Source: Deltaproteobacteria bacterium
GTDB taxonomy: Bacteria > Desulfobacterota > Desulfobacteria > Desulfobacterales > Desulfosarcinaceae
Assembly (NCBI GenBank): GCA_021824175.1
Contig: JAKALP010000022.1
Location: 1-64,000 of the forward strand
DNA: 64,000 nucleotides
Direction of reading: 5' to 3'
Shown: positions 8,501-17,402 of the stretch, piece after piece
Layout of the letters: the number at the start of each line of letters is the position of its first letter
Numbering within the stretch: the first letter of the stretch is position 1
Program-made: the position numbers and the translations under genes
Notes under the pieces: model-generated
The model's input: the letters and a program-made list of their open reading frames with translations, nothing else
What the model was told of the DNA's origin: nothing
Database searches by the model: none

Positions 8501-10830
8501 GGATTGTTGATGGTGTTATTTGACACATAGGCGCCCACATCATCGGCGTTGAGCCGGGGCGGGCGGCTGGCGTTGTAAGAAATGGTGTTACCGGTAAAAC
8601 CGGCCAAGGTGCCGCCGCTGACATAGATATCGGTATCGAAGGTATTGTTGGTTACGGGAACACCACTGCCGCCCTGGACATAGACATCATAGTTGCTGAC
8701 AGCGGCAAAGGTGTTGCCGTCGATGCGGGGTGTGCCACTAACCACATAGATGCCATATCGTCCGCAGTTGGAGATCATGTTGTTGGTGATCTGCGGCGCG
8801 CCGGACTGGGCATAGATTGCATCGCCTTGGCTGTAACGGATTGTGCAATTGGCTATGGAGGGCGAAGCATCCGCGATATATATGGCCCGGCCGGTGGTTC
8901 CATAGCCGGCGTACTCAATTTGGCAATACGCCAAAACCGTAGTGGCGTCGTTGGTAGTATTATAGAAGGTCAGCCCATACCAATCACCGGCCGCTGGAGC
9001 TGCCAGGTTGGATGTAAATACGATACGGTTCTGGGCCGTTCCCTGGGCCACTAAGGCCCCCGGAGCGCCGGAGCTGGCGCCGATGGTCATCTGGGTATAT
9101 TGGTCAAATCTAAGCTGAGCGCCGGCGGCAATGGTCAAGGTAGTAATGCCATCACTTCCGTCGGTGCCTTGCACGGTTAGGGCGCCTTTGATTTGGTAAG
9201 GCATAGTCGCGGGCCAGGTGGCATCATGCGCAATGGTGCCGCCCACTACTTCGATATAGCTGCCTGCGGCGACACTGCCGAAACTGTTATCGTTGAAAAA
9301 CTTACCGACATCATCCGCAAGAAGCCGTAGCGGCTTTTGACTGCTGCATGTGAATGTGTTGCCCGACATAGCAGAAAGAGTTCCACCGGCAACATATAAA
9401 TTACCCATGCTGTTGTTCACCACAACCGCCGAACCACCCTGGATATACACATCAGAGTTGCTCACGGCGGTGAAGGTGTTGCCGTCGATCCGGGGTGTGC
9501 CGCCTGCCACATAGGCGCCGTACCGGCCGCAGTTTGTGATCGTGCTGTTGATGATTTGCGGCGCGCCGGACTGGACGTAGATGGCGTCGCCTTGACTATA
9601 CGAAATCCGGCAGTTGGATATGATCGGCGATGCGCTGTAAATCAAGATGGCACAGCCGGTTGTGCCATAACCCGCATATAGAATGTCGACGTTTTCCAAT
9701 CGGCAGTTGCTGCTGGTATTTGTGAAGTAAATATAGGTCCAATCCCCTGCCGCGGGGATTGAACCAAATCCATCACCATTGGTATCTCCCAAATAGGTGT
9801 CATCCTTGCTGGAGGTAAATACAATTCGATTGGCAGCGGTTCCGACGGCCTTGAGGGAACCGTTTACGACCAACTGCGAATTGGCGCCCATCTTTATTAC
9901 TGTTCCCGGCTCGATGGTGAGCGTCACATTCTGCGCGATGGTCAAGGAACCTTGGATGATATAGGGTCCGCCATCCCTTGTGAGCACCGTATTGGCGCTG
10001 TAGGTTTGACTGTTCAATACTTGGGGTACATGCGAAAGGGTATCAAAAGACCAGACAGGCCCGGATGTCTCTCCACCATAAAGATCTTTAGCGACAACCC
10101 GCCAATAATATGTCGTGGCTGGATTCAACCGGCCGACGCTAAGCGTGTTTGAGGAGAGATTGCTTTGCGACAGCGGCGGGTTAGAGGCCGTACCGAAGTA
10201 AACATCATACCGCAAGCGGTCGATGATATCCGGATCATGGCAAGACCAGCGGAGGCTGACGCTTTCGTAAGTTACAAGCGATCCATTCGCTGGTATTTCC
10301 CCAGCCGCGATAGAGGGTAATTGGTTACCGGTAGTAAAGGAAAAGAGCTGACTTGTTGTATTGGCATTGAAATTGTCTTTAGCCTCAATTTTCCAGAAAT
10401 ATCTTGTTTTTGGCTTTAATGGCCCGATAGAGAAACTCGTCCCGTAAACACCTGAACGCAGGAGTTCGAGGTTGTTTTCTTCTCCGAGATATATTGAATA
10501 GGTTATTTTATTACCGCTATCCGGGTCGCTGCAGCTCCAACGCAATTGAGTAAGGGGGTTTAGATCGACACTCCCATTGGCTGGGAAAGTTAAATTGGGC
10601 GCATTTGGGGGATGATTGGCAATATCACCCGTGGGATAAACGGTTTTGGTTAGTCGATTGCCTGCGCCGTCATAAATGAAAAATTCGCTGGTACTGCCAT
10701 ACTCTACGGAAACAACTTGCCCGAGAGCATCGTAGCGGTATCCGATAGTCTCGGCAGCGGCGGCCGCATGAGCGCCAATCAAGGCCAAGAACATGATAAT
10801 GCAAGCAAGATTCACCCGACTTTTAGGCAT
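5569..10830 (-). CDS. Giant secreted beta-helix protein with YD-repeat N-terminus
   Basis: A 1,753-residue protein with a clear signal peptide (ends AHAAAAA near residue 26). Next come two YD-type repeats (YRYDALGQVV, YDGAGNRLTKT), two fibronectin-III-like segments (about 75-265) with matching LRWSC.DPD motifs, then a long right-handed beta-helix. The helix contains four large repeated units of about 235-260 residues, each opening with a DA(T/V)W motif and a GVTTLTI..GA.LRF motif, after a shorter first unit. The C-terminus has Ca-binding thrombospondin-3-like DxDGDG repeats around a carbohydrate- or sandwich-like domain (about 1575-1695). AGGAGG sits four bases before the ATG. It is the first gene of the Rhs operon. 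Role unknown; probably a surface or extracellular adhesin or carbohydrate-binding protein. Confidence 0.85.
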   Translation of the reverse strand: MPKSRVNLACIIMFLALIGAHAAAAAETIGYRYDALGQVVSVEYGSTSEFFIYDGAGNRLTKTVYPTGDIANHPPNAPNLTFPANGSVDLNPLTQLRWSCSDPDSGNKITYSIYLGEENNLELLRSGVYGTSFSIGPLKPKTRYFWKIEAKDNFNANTTSQLFSFTTGNQLPSIAAGEIPANGSLVTYESVSLRWSCHDPDIIDRLRYDVYFGTASNPPLSQSNLSSNTLSVGRLNPATTYYWRVVAKDLYGGETSGPVWSFDTLSHVPQVLNSQTYSANTVLTRDGGPYIIQGSLTIAQNVTLTIEPGTVIKMGANSQLVVNGSLKAVGTAANRIVFTSSKDDTYLGDTNGDGFGSIPAAGDWTYIYFTNTSSNCRLENVDILYAGYGTTGCAILIYSASPIISNCRISYSQGDAIYVQSGAPQIINSTITNCGRYGAYVAGGTPRIDGNTFTAVSNSDVYIQGGSAVVVNNSMGNLYVAGGTLSAMSGNTFTCSSQKPLRLLADDVGKFFNDNSFGSVAAGSYIEVVGGTIAHDATWPATMPYQIKGALTVQGTDGSDGITTLTIAAGAQLRFDQYTQMTIGASSGAPGALVAQGTAQNRIVFTSNLAAPAAGDWYGLTFYNTTNDATTVLAYCQIEYAGYGTTGRAIYIADASPSIANCTIRYSQGDAIYAQSGAPQITNNMISNCGRYGIYVVSGTPRIDGNTFAAVSNYDVYVQGGSGVPVTNNTFDTDIYVSGGTLAGFTGNTISYNASRPPRLNADDVGAYVSNNTINNPTGGYIEVAGGTISRDAVWSNVLPYNITGTITVQGADGADGVTTLTIAAGATLRFARYQFMGIGNSSGAPGALVVQGTSAAPVLFTSNQATKAAGDWGGVRFFNTADDIISAMNYCVLEYSGYGSYGAISVNQASPTIGHATVRQSSTYGIYASSGAPRIDGCQFEQSGNYDLYFTGTVGGSLTNSTIRNGLFLQANGTVAMSSNNFIYNNTYPIKAYADHVGAIVTGSTFSNVDANSYLEVSSGNITRDATWTGALPYRILSSPLIQGTDGTDGVTTLTLQAGATLRFNPYCYLQVGSTSGNPGALVTNGSATQKVLFTSGKTTPAAGDWYGIWLYNTASDALCRLNHTVVEYAGYGGTGSIYCYQANPTIADCAIRNGSSYGINIYASAPIINRCGISATSNYSLYYTGAVGGSVTDTTLDKGINVLTSGEILFSGNTVQYDNAFPVKAYADQVGSIMAGCAFTNVNSSSFVEVGNGTISRDATWTAALPYVITASPIVQGTAGADGVTTLTIEPGATLRFNRNMYLQVGAVSGNPGALVARGQYNRPIVFTSNQASPAAGDWNGIWFYNTALDSTSELTHTTVAYGGSGNYGNIYCYQASPAIRYSIIRNSSNYGLNTYQSTPILEANSFVSNATNGVYNATSGTTVIAEYNWWGHATGPYNAGANPSGQGNAVSNYVDFSPWATNEADKDGDGIPDAWEFANFGNLTTANATSDFDGDGVRDIDEYLAGTNPRSKDSDGDGMPDGWERAHGLNPLLNDALQDADGDGLSNLAEYLAGTSPTDGNDSGNITVDDFESGPSGLFYWYTAGANPWSRGTDRIYSGQYALKSFAIGNSQASSLETSVNCHAGQMGFMLSISSEANADVLEFYIDDELMGTWSGERAYGSVVFDITAGRHDFRWVYTKNGSGSAGEDAAWLDYIVFPGVPDSDNDNIKDGWEYRYFDALNHNMTADTDGDGVTDGNEYLQGTNPLVRN

Positions 10831-11346
10831 AGTGCCTCCTCTGATGAAAGATCGACTTTAAAAATCAATTAGCGATTCTTCATTAAAGCTTCACGCTATT
10901 TGTTTCATAAACCTTATGCTGCGGCTACATATAGAGTATAGCTCACCGCCCACCATGATAATTAAATGGTAGTTATTCTATTAAAGCAGGGGGGAGTAAA
11001 GTTATGGCGTTGCCACAAAATGGGGCTCTGAATATAATTTAGGATTAAATGAATAGCGGACTAACTGCTATAATATTAACCATCCACAGAAAGTATTGCG
11101 CCCCCGGACAGACATTGTTCAACATGCGTGCTCTTCATTTCACCCAACTGTCAAAATGAATAGCACTAATCCCTTCTTCAGTGCCGTCAATTGTGTCGTA
11201 ATTTGTAATAATGTTGTATGATAATATATTTCGTCCGATCCAACATTATATTTTTTTCAACTTTGCAAATAAAAATTTGGGAAATGGCAAAAAAATCTTT
11301 GTCTATCAAAATAATTATTTCCGTTAAGAATAAAAAGGGAGAGCAT
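10831..11346. other. Divergent intergenic region
   Basis: This 516-bp gap separates the minus-strand beta-helix/Rhs operon from the plus-strand membrane protein gene and must carry both promoters. It is AT-rich near 11160-11340. I see no gene, strong inverted repeat or riboswitch-like element in it. Confidence 0.6.
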
Positions 11347-12483
11347 ATGCGAAAAAACCCGACCCAATGGGCGATCATGGCCATCATGCTGCTTGGTCTG
11401 CCCTTGTCGGGCATACTTCTGTCCGGCAGACCCATCGCCCCCTACCTGGAGTTCCCGCCACTGACCCGCTACGTGGAACACGCGGCCTTTTCCTGGGCAG
11501 CCTTCACTATTTTCGCAGGTATTGATCTTCTTCTACTTTTCTTAATCATCAATTTGATGGTCCATGGCAGGCATAAGAGATCCATATCCACGGCCGCCCG
11601 CCATCATTTTCCCCTCTGGGGCTGGGCCGGTCTGCTCATCATGCTGGTGGGCTGGTTGCTGGCCTGGACGCGATTTGCCTGGTTTGCGCCCTGGCAAGGC
11701 CACACCTTTTGCTTGCCTTGGATTGGCTACATTATTTTGATCAATGCATTGTGCGTCCAGCGCAGCGGCCATAGCCTGCTCACCGATGTTCCCAAACGCT
11801 TTCCCCTGCTGATCGGCGCCAGCGCCGTTTTCTGGTGGTTTTTCGAATACCTGAACCGCTTTGTGCAGAACTGGTACTATACCGGTGTGGATCACTTCAG
11901 CGCCCTCTCCTATACTCTCTTTGCTTCGCTTTCCTTTGCCACCGTCCTGCCCGCGGTGCTGGGTACTTACCGATTACTTCTCACCTACCCGCTTTTTGAT
12001 TCGGGGTTGAATCAAATGCTTTCCTTGCGCAACCCCTTTCCGCGCGCGTTGGCGTGGGGCGTGCTCGCACTCTCCGGCGCTGGCTTGGCGGGCTTGGGCA
12101 TCTGGCCTAATGAGTTCTTCTCCTTGTTGTGGGTCTCGCCCTTATTGATCATCAGCGCACTGCAATTTTTAAGCGGAAGAGAAATTCTCTTTACACGGTT
12201 GGGCCACGGCGATTGGCGTCCCCTTCTCGCCGCTGCCCTGGCCGGCTTGATCTGCGGTTTTTTCTGGGAGCTATGGAATGTCGGCAGCCTGGCTCGATGG
12301 CACTATGCCGTGCCTTACGTGCAACGCTTCCATCTTTTTGCCATGCCTATGCTGGGCTACGGCGGCTATCTTCCTTTTGGTTTGGAGTGCCTGGTGGTGG
12401 GAAGTATGGTGGTGGGGCCTCAGCACCTTTTTCCTGGAGAAGATGCCTCGGCCGCAGGTGAATATCATCGCTGCTGCAAGTAG
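11347..12483 (+). CDS. Polytopic membrane protein of unknown function
   Basis: A 378-residue hydrophobic protein with about nine or ten predicted membrane segments, beginning MRKNPTQWAIMAIMLLG. The start was chosen at 11347 because GGGAGAG lies just upstream; the open frame extends earlier but that part is AT-rich non-coding sequence. Conserved-looking aromatic motifs (WWFFEYLNRF, FFWELWN, GYGGYLPFGLE) suggest an uncharacterised membrane family. The last 20 or so residues lose hydrophobic character, so a frameshift near 12400 that changed the natural C-terminus is possible. No partner gene is adjacent. Confidence 0.7.
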   Translation: MRKNPTQWAIMAIMLLGLPLSGILLSGRPIAPYLEFPPLTRYVEHAAFSWAAFTIFAGIDLLLLFLIINLMVHGRHKRSISTAARHHFPLWGWAGLLIMLVGWLLAWTRFAWFAPWQGHTFCLPWIGYIILINALCVQRSGHSLLTDVPKRFPLLIGASAVFWWFFEYLNRFVQNWYYTGVDHFSALSYTLFASLSFATVLPAVLGTYRLLLTYPLFDSGLNQMLSLRNPFPRALAWGVLALSGAGLAGLGIWPNEFFSLLWVSPLLIISALQFLSGREILFTRLGHGDWRPLLAAALAGLICGFFWELWNVGSLARWHYAVPYVQRFHLFAMPMLGYGGYLPFGLECLVVGSMVVGPQHLFPGEDASAAGEYHRCCK

Positions 12484-12980
12484 TAAACGATTAGACGAAG
12501 TTATTTCATGCTCGTACTCGTACGCGTACTCGTACTCGAACGATTTTCTCCTCGTTACCACGCTCTGCGTGGGAAAGTCATGGTTACCGGATAAACATTC
12601 CCACGCGGAGGGTGGGAACGAGGGAATGATTAGAAAAAACGCGAATGCCGTTTAAGAGGTGAATAAGCCCCTCACCCCGACCCTTTCCCCTTGACCCCGG
12701 TCTGTACACCCCTGGGGGAGAGGGAGCACTTGCTCGTGAGACCGATAGTAAAAGGTATATTATCGTATTCCATTTCCCTTTGTCCCTCAGTGCCTTTGTG
12801 CCTCAGTGCCTTTGTCCCTCAATCCCTTAGCCCCTTTGTCCCTGACTTACACTCCATTGCCCCCCACCCTCTGGACAAATCCCCCCGACCATGCCATGTT
12901 TGCCCCCGCGCCGCGCAAAGACCAAGGCGGGCCACGCTGATATGCCTTAGCAACAAGGGCATTAATCTCAAGGAGTTGAC
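12484..12980. other. Repeat-rich intergenic region upstream of iorA
   Basis: No gene is supported. It contains a short alternating TACTCG/TACGCG run (12511-12540), an imperfect 25-bp inverted repeat (12551-12622), a block resembling a common CCTCACCC/GGGGGAGAGGG intergenic element (12670-12730) and a CCCTTTGTCCCTCAGTGCC-like degenerate tandem stretch (12775-12845). That last block resembles the repeat at 56576-56603. Confidence 0.7.
12551..12622. repeat. 25-bp imperfect inverted repeat
   Basis: Left arm 12551-12575 and right arm 12598-12622 pair at 22 of 25 positions around a 22-bp loop. Both arms carry the CGTGGGAA core seen in dispersed REP-like palindromes of proteobacteria. It could fold as a hairpin in the mRNA end of the membrane protein gene or be a non-autonomous mobile repeat. 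Confidence 0.75.
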
Positions 12981-14831
12981 ATGCACAAATTATTGACTGA
13001 TGATCCAGGCGCCAAACTGCTGCTGTTAGGCAATGAAGCGATTGCCCGCGGCGCCGTGGAGGCTGGGGTGGCCTTTGCCACCACCTATCCGGGGACCCCC
13101 TCCTCGGAAATCTCCCTGAATCTGTTTCAGATATCCAAGCAAAGCGATTTTTATTTCGAATATAGCACCAATGAAAAGGTGGCGCTGGAAGTGGCGGCCG
13201 GAGCCGCCAATGCCGGCGTGCGCACCATGTGCATGATGAAACACGTGGGCGTCAACGTGGCCGCCGACCCGCTTATGACCCTGGCCTATGTGGGGGTCAA
13301 AGCCGGTCTGGTGATTTTGTCCGCCGATGACCCAGCCATGTTCTCCAGCCAGAACGAACAGGACAACCGTTATTATGCCAAGATGGCCGGCCTGCCCATG
13401 CTGGAGCCCTCAACGGTGCAAGAAGCATTGGAAATGGTGCGCGACGCCTTTGACCTCTCCGAAGCATTGCAGGAGCCGGTCATTGTGCGCACCACCACCC
13501 GCATCAACCACTCCAGCGCCTTCGTGCAGTTGGGCACCTTGCGACAGCGCAAAACCCAGGGGGCTTTTAAAAAAGACCCACTGAATTATGTAACCGTGCC
13601 GGCGGTCTCGCGCAAATTGCATATCAAACTCCTGGCCAATTTGGCCAAGGCAGCCGAGATCACCGAAAAAAGCCAGTTCAACCAGCCAACCGGCAAGGGC
13701 CCTTGGGGTATTATCTGCAACGGAGTAAGCTTCAACTATGTGCGCGATGCGGTGGACGAACTTAAAATCGCGGATAACGTCCGAATCCTGCGCATCGGTA
13801 TGTCCAACCCCATGCCGGCGGGTTTAATTGCCGACTTCTTGCGCGGCTGCGAAAAGATCCTGGTAGTAGAAGAAGGCGAACCTTTCATGGAAGAAGCAGT
13901 CAAAGCCATTGCCCAGAGCAACGGCCTGATCTTGCCGATTCAGGGCAAGGGCGACAAACTCTTTTCGCGTCTTTATGAATTTGACCCGGCCATGGTTCGC
14001 AGCGTAATTGCCGCTTATTTCAGCATAGACTACACTCCGCCGGCCAAACTCGATCTTGCCGCAGTGCCGGCCATCCCGGCCCGGCCGCCCAACCTGTGTG
14101 CCGGCTGCTCCCACCGCGCCACCTTCTATGCCATCAAAAAGGCCGCCGAGGGTCTGGACACCATCTATCCCACGGATATCGGCTGCTACACCCTGGGGTT
14201 CTTGCCGCCCCTGAACATGGGCGACTTCTTGATCTGCATGGGCTCATCGGTCAGTTCCGCCTGCGGTTTCAGCCGGGCCACCCAACAGAAGGTGATCGCC
14301 TTTATCGGCGACTCCACCTTTTTTCACTCGGGCATTACCGGTCTGGTCAACGCGGTTTATAACAACCACAATTTCACCCTGGTGATTTTGGACAACGGCA
14401 CCACGGCCATGACCGGCCATCAGCCCCATCCGGGCGTAGACATGCCGGCCTTGAACATGCAGGGCTACAACCGCATCTCCATCGAAGCGATCGTGCGCGC
14501 CGTGGGGGTCCAGCATATCACCGTGGTGCAACCCTTCAAGGTGAAGAAAAGCATTGCGGCCATTAAAGAAGCACTGGAGTATAAAGGTGTCTCGGTGATT
14601 ATCTCCCAGGAGATCTGCACCCTTTATGCCCGCAGCCTCAAGGCCCCCAAACAGAGGCCGTTTAAAGTTTCGGAGCGCTGCAAGAATCACCGCGACTGCA
14701 TCAATGAACTGGCCTGCCCGGCCTTCTATCTCGACGGCCAGCGCGTTTGCATCGACGCCAATGCCTGCGTGGGCTGCGCGGTGTGCGCGCAGATTTGTCC
14801 GGAGAATGCGATCGTTAGGAGTAAAGTATAA
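12981..14831 (+). CDS. iorA: Indolepyruvate:ferredoxin oxidoreductase, alpha subunit
   Basis: A 616-residue cytoplasmic enzyme subunit. IorAB oxidatively decarboxylates aryl pyruvates (from Trp, Phe, Tyr) to aryl-acetyl-CoA and passes electrons to ferredoxin; in some anaerobes it runs in the reverse direction. The N-terminus has the pyrimidine-binding TPP domain (TTYPGTPSSEI), the middle a transketolase-C-like region, then the TPP/Mg motif GDSTFFHSG...N, and at the C-terminus a two-cluster [4Fe-4S] ferredoxin domain (CVGCAVCAQICPENA). Length is normal. AAGGAG precedes the ATG. The stop shares one base with the iorB start, so the two are coupled. Confidence 0.95.
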   Translation: MHKLLTDDPGAKLLLLGNEAIARGAVEAGVAFATTYPGTPSSEISLNLFQISKQSDFYFEYSTNEKVALEVAAGAANAGVRTMCMMKHVGVNVAADPLMTLAYVGVKAGLVILSADDPAMFSSQNEQDNRYYAKMAGLPMLEPSTVQEALEMVRDAFDLSEALQEPVIVRTTTRINHSSAFVQLGTLRQRKTQGAFKKDPLNYVTVPAVSRKLHIKLLANLAKAAEITEKSQFNQPTGKGPWGIICNGVSFNYVRDAVDELKIADNVRILRIGMSNPMPAGLIADFLRGCEKILVVEEGEPFMEEAVKAIAQSNGLILPIQGKGDKLFSRLYEFDPAMVRSVIAAYFSIDYTPPAKLDLAAVPAIPARPPNLCAGCSHRATFYAIKKAAEGLDTIYPTDIGCYTLGFLPPLNMGDFLICMGSSVSSACGFSRATQQKVIAFIGDSTFFHSGITGLVNAVYNNHNFTLVILDNGTTAMTGHQPHPGVDMPALNMQGYNRISIEAIVRAVGVQHITVVQPFKVKKSIAAIKEALEYKGVSVIISQEICTLYARSLKAPKQRPFKVSERCKNHRDCINELACPAFYLDGQRVCIDANACVGCAVCAQICPENAIVRSKV

Positions 14832-15433
14832 TGACTACCATCCGACTAATCATCGTAGCCGTAGGCGGCCAGGGCAATCTGCTGGCGTCCAAGGTATTGG
14901 GCGAGGCGGCCCTGGCGGCCGATATTCCAGTGCATATGAGCGAAATCCACGGCATGGCCCAGCGGGGCGGCGTGGTGGAATCGGCCATTGTCATGGGGCA
15001 AGCCCGCAGCAGTATCATCTCCGATGGCGAGGCCGATATCCTGCTGGGCTTTGAGCCCTCGGAGACCCTGCGGGCCCTGGGCAAATGCCATGGGCAGACC
15101 ACGGTCATCACCAATCTGGCGCCCCTGCCGCCATTTACAGTGGCCATCGGCAAAGGCACCTATCCCGATTTGGGCCTGCTGCAAACCCTCATCCGCCAGC
15201 GCACCAAAACGCTCATCGCCTTTGATGCCGTAACCCTGGCCCAACGAGCCGGCAATGTCATGGCCCTGAATATGGTTCTTCTGGGGGCCCTGATGCAGAC
15301 CGGCTTGTTGCCCCTAGGCCCAGATCAGATTCGCGAGGCTATCCGATCCAAAACAAAAAACGATTTTGCGCCAATCAACGTCAAGGCCTTCAACCTTGGA
15401 TTTGAAACGGCCGCCAGAGTAAGCTCCGTTTGA
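14831..15433 (+). CDS. iorB: Indolepyruvate:ferredoxin oxidoreductase, beta subunit
   Basis: A 200-residue gamma-type subunit that completes the IorAB enzyme. The N-terminus shows the VAVGGQGNLLASKVLGEAA motif followed by HGMAQRGG, both characteristic of the catalytic gamma domain of 2-oxoacid:ferredoxin oxidoreductases. The start overlaps the iorA stop as TAATG. Length and layout are those of standard iorB. Confidence 0.95.
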   Translation: MTTIRLIIVAVGGQGNLLASKVLGEAALAADIPVHMSEIHGMAQRGGVVESAIVMGQARSSIISDGEADILLGFEPSETLRALGKCHGQTTVITNLAPLPPFTVAIGKGTYPDLGLLQTLIRQRTKTLIAFDAVTLAQRAGNVMALNMVLLGALMQTGLLPLGPDQIREAIRSKTKNDFAPINVKAFNLGFETAARVSSV

Positions 15434-15557
15434 TCCGATTCCGACATTCATCTAAAGAATTATAACTATTGGCCGATATTCAACATATTGAATACAGATC
15501 CGGGAACCTATTGGTAGCGGATCACTCCATGCCAGGGCCAACCCAAAGGAGCCGTGC

Positions 15558-16451
15558 ATGCAATTTGATTATGAAAAACTCTTGGCCAATATCCGGGATG
15601 GAATCTATTTCACCGATTTGGACCGCCGCATTACTTACTGGAACAAAGGCGCGGAGCGCATTACCGGGTAGAGTGCCGTGGAAGCAATCGGCCGCCGCTG
15701 CCGGGACAACCTTCGAATCCACCTGGATGAGAGCGGACACAGCCTTTGCATAGGGCGCTGCCCATTGGCCGGCACGATGAATGACCGAACGCCCCGGGAA
15801 GCCAAAGTCTTCCTGCACCACAAGCAAGGCCATCGCGTACCCGTGCACGTGCGCGCCACGCCCCTGACGGATACAAACGATCAAGTGGTGGGCGCGGCCG
15901 AATTTTTCACGGACATCAGCTCCGAAGAGACCATGCAGCTGCGCATCCAGGAATTGGAAGGCCTGGCCTTGCTGGACTCGTTGACCCAATTGCCCAACCG
16001 GCACCATCTGGAACCCGAATTGAGCTCGCGGTTTCACGAAATGCAGCGCCTGGGATTGAAATTCGGATTGATCTTCATGGATATCGATCATTTCAAAACC
16101 TTCAATGACACCTATGGTCACGACATGGGGGATACGGTCCTGAAGGTCGTGACCAAAACCCTCAAGGCTTCAGTAAGGCCCTTTGATATGGTGGGACGTT
16201 GGGGCGGCGAGGAGTTCATCTGTATTCTGCGCACCGTCAACAGCGACCAATTGCTGGAGATTGGCAACCGCTTGCGGCTCCTGATCCACAAATCCACCAT
16301 TCAGGCCGGAGATAAGATCCTGGCCGTCACGGTTTCCAAGGGCGCCACCATGGCCACTTCCCAAGATAATGCGGAATCCCTCATCAAGCGGGCCGATAGC
16401 CTGATGTACGCAAGTAAAAAGAATGGCCGGGACCGGGTGACGTTGGGATAG
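15558..16451 (+). pseudogene. PAS-GGDEF diguanylate cyclase interrupted by an in-frame amber codon
   Basis: A 298-codon frame starts at 15558 (MQFDYEKLLAN, AAGGAG upstream) with a PAS domain whose sequence runs through ITYWNKGAERITG and then meets TAG at 15669-15671, codon 38. The frame continues without shift as SAVEAIGRRC. PAS relatives usually have Tyr at this site, so TAC or TAT to TAG explains it. The rest is intact: end of PAS, then a GGDEF domain with GGEEF at the active site and an RxxD inhibitory site (RPFD) five residues before it. Translation could restart at GTG 15678, giving a cyclase with a broken sensor. It would make c-di-GMP if expressed. It could also be a sequencing error. 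Confidence 0.8.
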
Positions 16452-16468
16452 GACGGCCATCGGTTCGG

Positions 16469-16521
16469 AATCGGCATCGGTATCGGAATCGAACCCTACG
16501 ATACCGATACCGATGCCGATT
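16469..16521. repeat. Perfect 18-bp inverted repeat
   Basis: Arms 16469-16486 and 16504-16521 are exact reverse complements around a 17-bp loop and are built from repeats of a CGGNAT-like hexamer. It sits just after the diguanylate cyclase stop. No U-run follows, so a rho-independent terminator is not clear; it may protect or end the mRNA. Confidence 0.85.
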
Positions 16522-16670
16522 TAAGCAACACCCTTAACCCATACCCGCGACCCGCAACGGGCTTGACCTGCACTCCAATTCACTCCCCACCTTGCTTCCA
16601 TCCGCAATGAAAGGTAATAATGATGCCAATCCAACAAGATATCGCGTGAACCATGAAAAGGAGACAACAC

Positions 16671-17291
16671 ATGAACAGGTATTCGCATGGAGTGGTTATT
16701 CTGATCGTTACATTGGCCATCACCGTCAGCCTCGCCATGACCGGTTGTAGTCAGAACAGTGCTGAAAAAGCGGGCCAAGGAGCAGTCATGGGCGGCGCCG
16801 TGGGGGCCGTGGGAGGATTTGTCACCGGCCTTGTATTTGGCGGCAACCCCATGGAGAGCGCGGCCCGCGGCGCGGTATACGGCGCCAGCACCGGCGCCAC
16901 GGCTGGGGCCATTGCGGGTGCTCAGGAAGACAAGGCCAAAAAGCAGAAGCAGAGCGCAGATAATGAAATAATCAGGAAAAAGATCGGCGATGATGCCTAT
17001 AACGGCGCGGTGGCCTTGATTCAATGCAAGTATGAAGTGGCCCTGGCCAACGCCCGCATTGCCGCCAAGGACAAAGATGAAGACAAATCATTGGCTGGCC
17101 TATGGATCGAAACGATCACCTATGCGGACAGCAAACAAGAGGACAAAGCCAGAGAAATGTTCCCCCAGATCGTGGAAAAAGACAAAAAGATAGATACCAA
17201 CGAACAAGCCGAAAGTCGCATGCGGCAAGGGCTGCAACGGCTGGGAGAGATCCGCGAAGAACATGGATTGCCGCGGGTGTGTCCGCAATAG
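16671..17291 (+). CDS. Glycine-zipper lipoprotein
   Basis: A 206-residue exported lipoprotein. The start at 16671 is preferred over 16653 because AAAAGGAG lies eight bases upstream. A signal peptide ends in the lipobox LAMTGC, so Cys is the lipidation site. It is followed by a glycine-zipper segment (GGAVGAVGGFVTG, then GAVYGASTGATAGAIAGA) typical of outer-membrane-associated Gly-zipper proteins, and a charged, probably helical C-terminal domain rich in Lys/Glu. Function is unknown; such proteins usually act in the envelope. It sits alone between signalling genes. Confidence 0.8.
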   Translation: MNRYSHGVVILIVTLAITVSLAMTGCSQNSAEKAGQGAVMGGAVGAVGGFVTGLVFGGNPMESAARGAVYGASTGATAGAIAGAQEDKAKKQKQSADNEIIRKKIGDDAYNGAVALIQCKYEVALANARIAAKDKDEDKSLAGLWIETITYADSKQEDKAREMFPQIVEKDKKIDTNEQAESRMRQGLQRLGEIREEHGLPRVCPQ

Positions 17292-17402
17292 ATGGCGCAA
17301 GCAAGAGATTGAAGGCGCGCGAGCCAAATTACCGCGCAAACACTTTAGGGGCCAGAAGGTAAGAAATCATATCTTCGGATAGGCGCATATGCAGGTATCG
17401 TT

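Noticed and set aside
15669-15671. Pyrrolysine or other recoding at the TAG
   Set aside because: The protein is a signalling enzyme, not a methylamine methyltransferase, and no Pyl genes are visible here; a point mutation is simpler.
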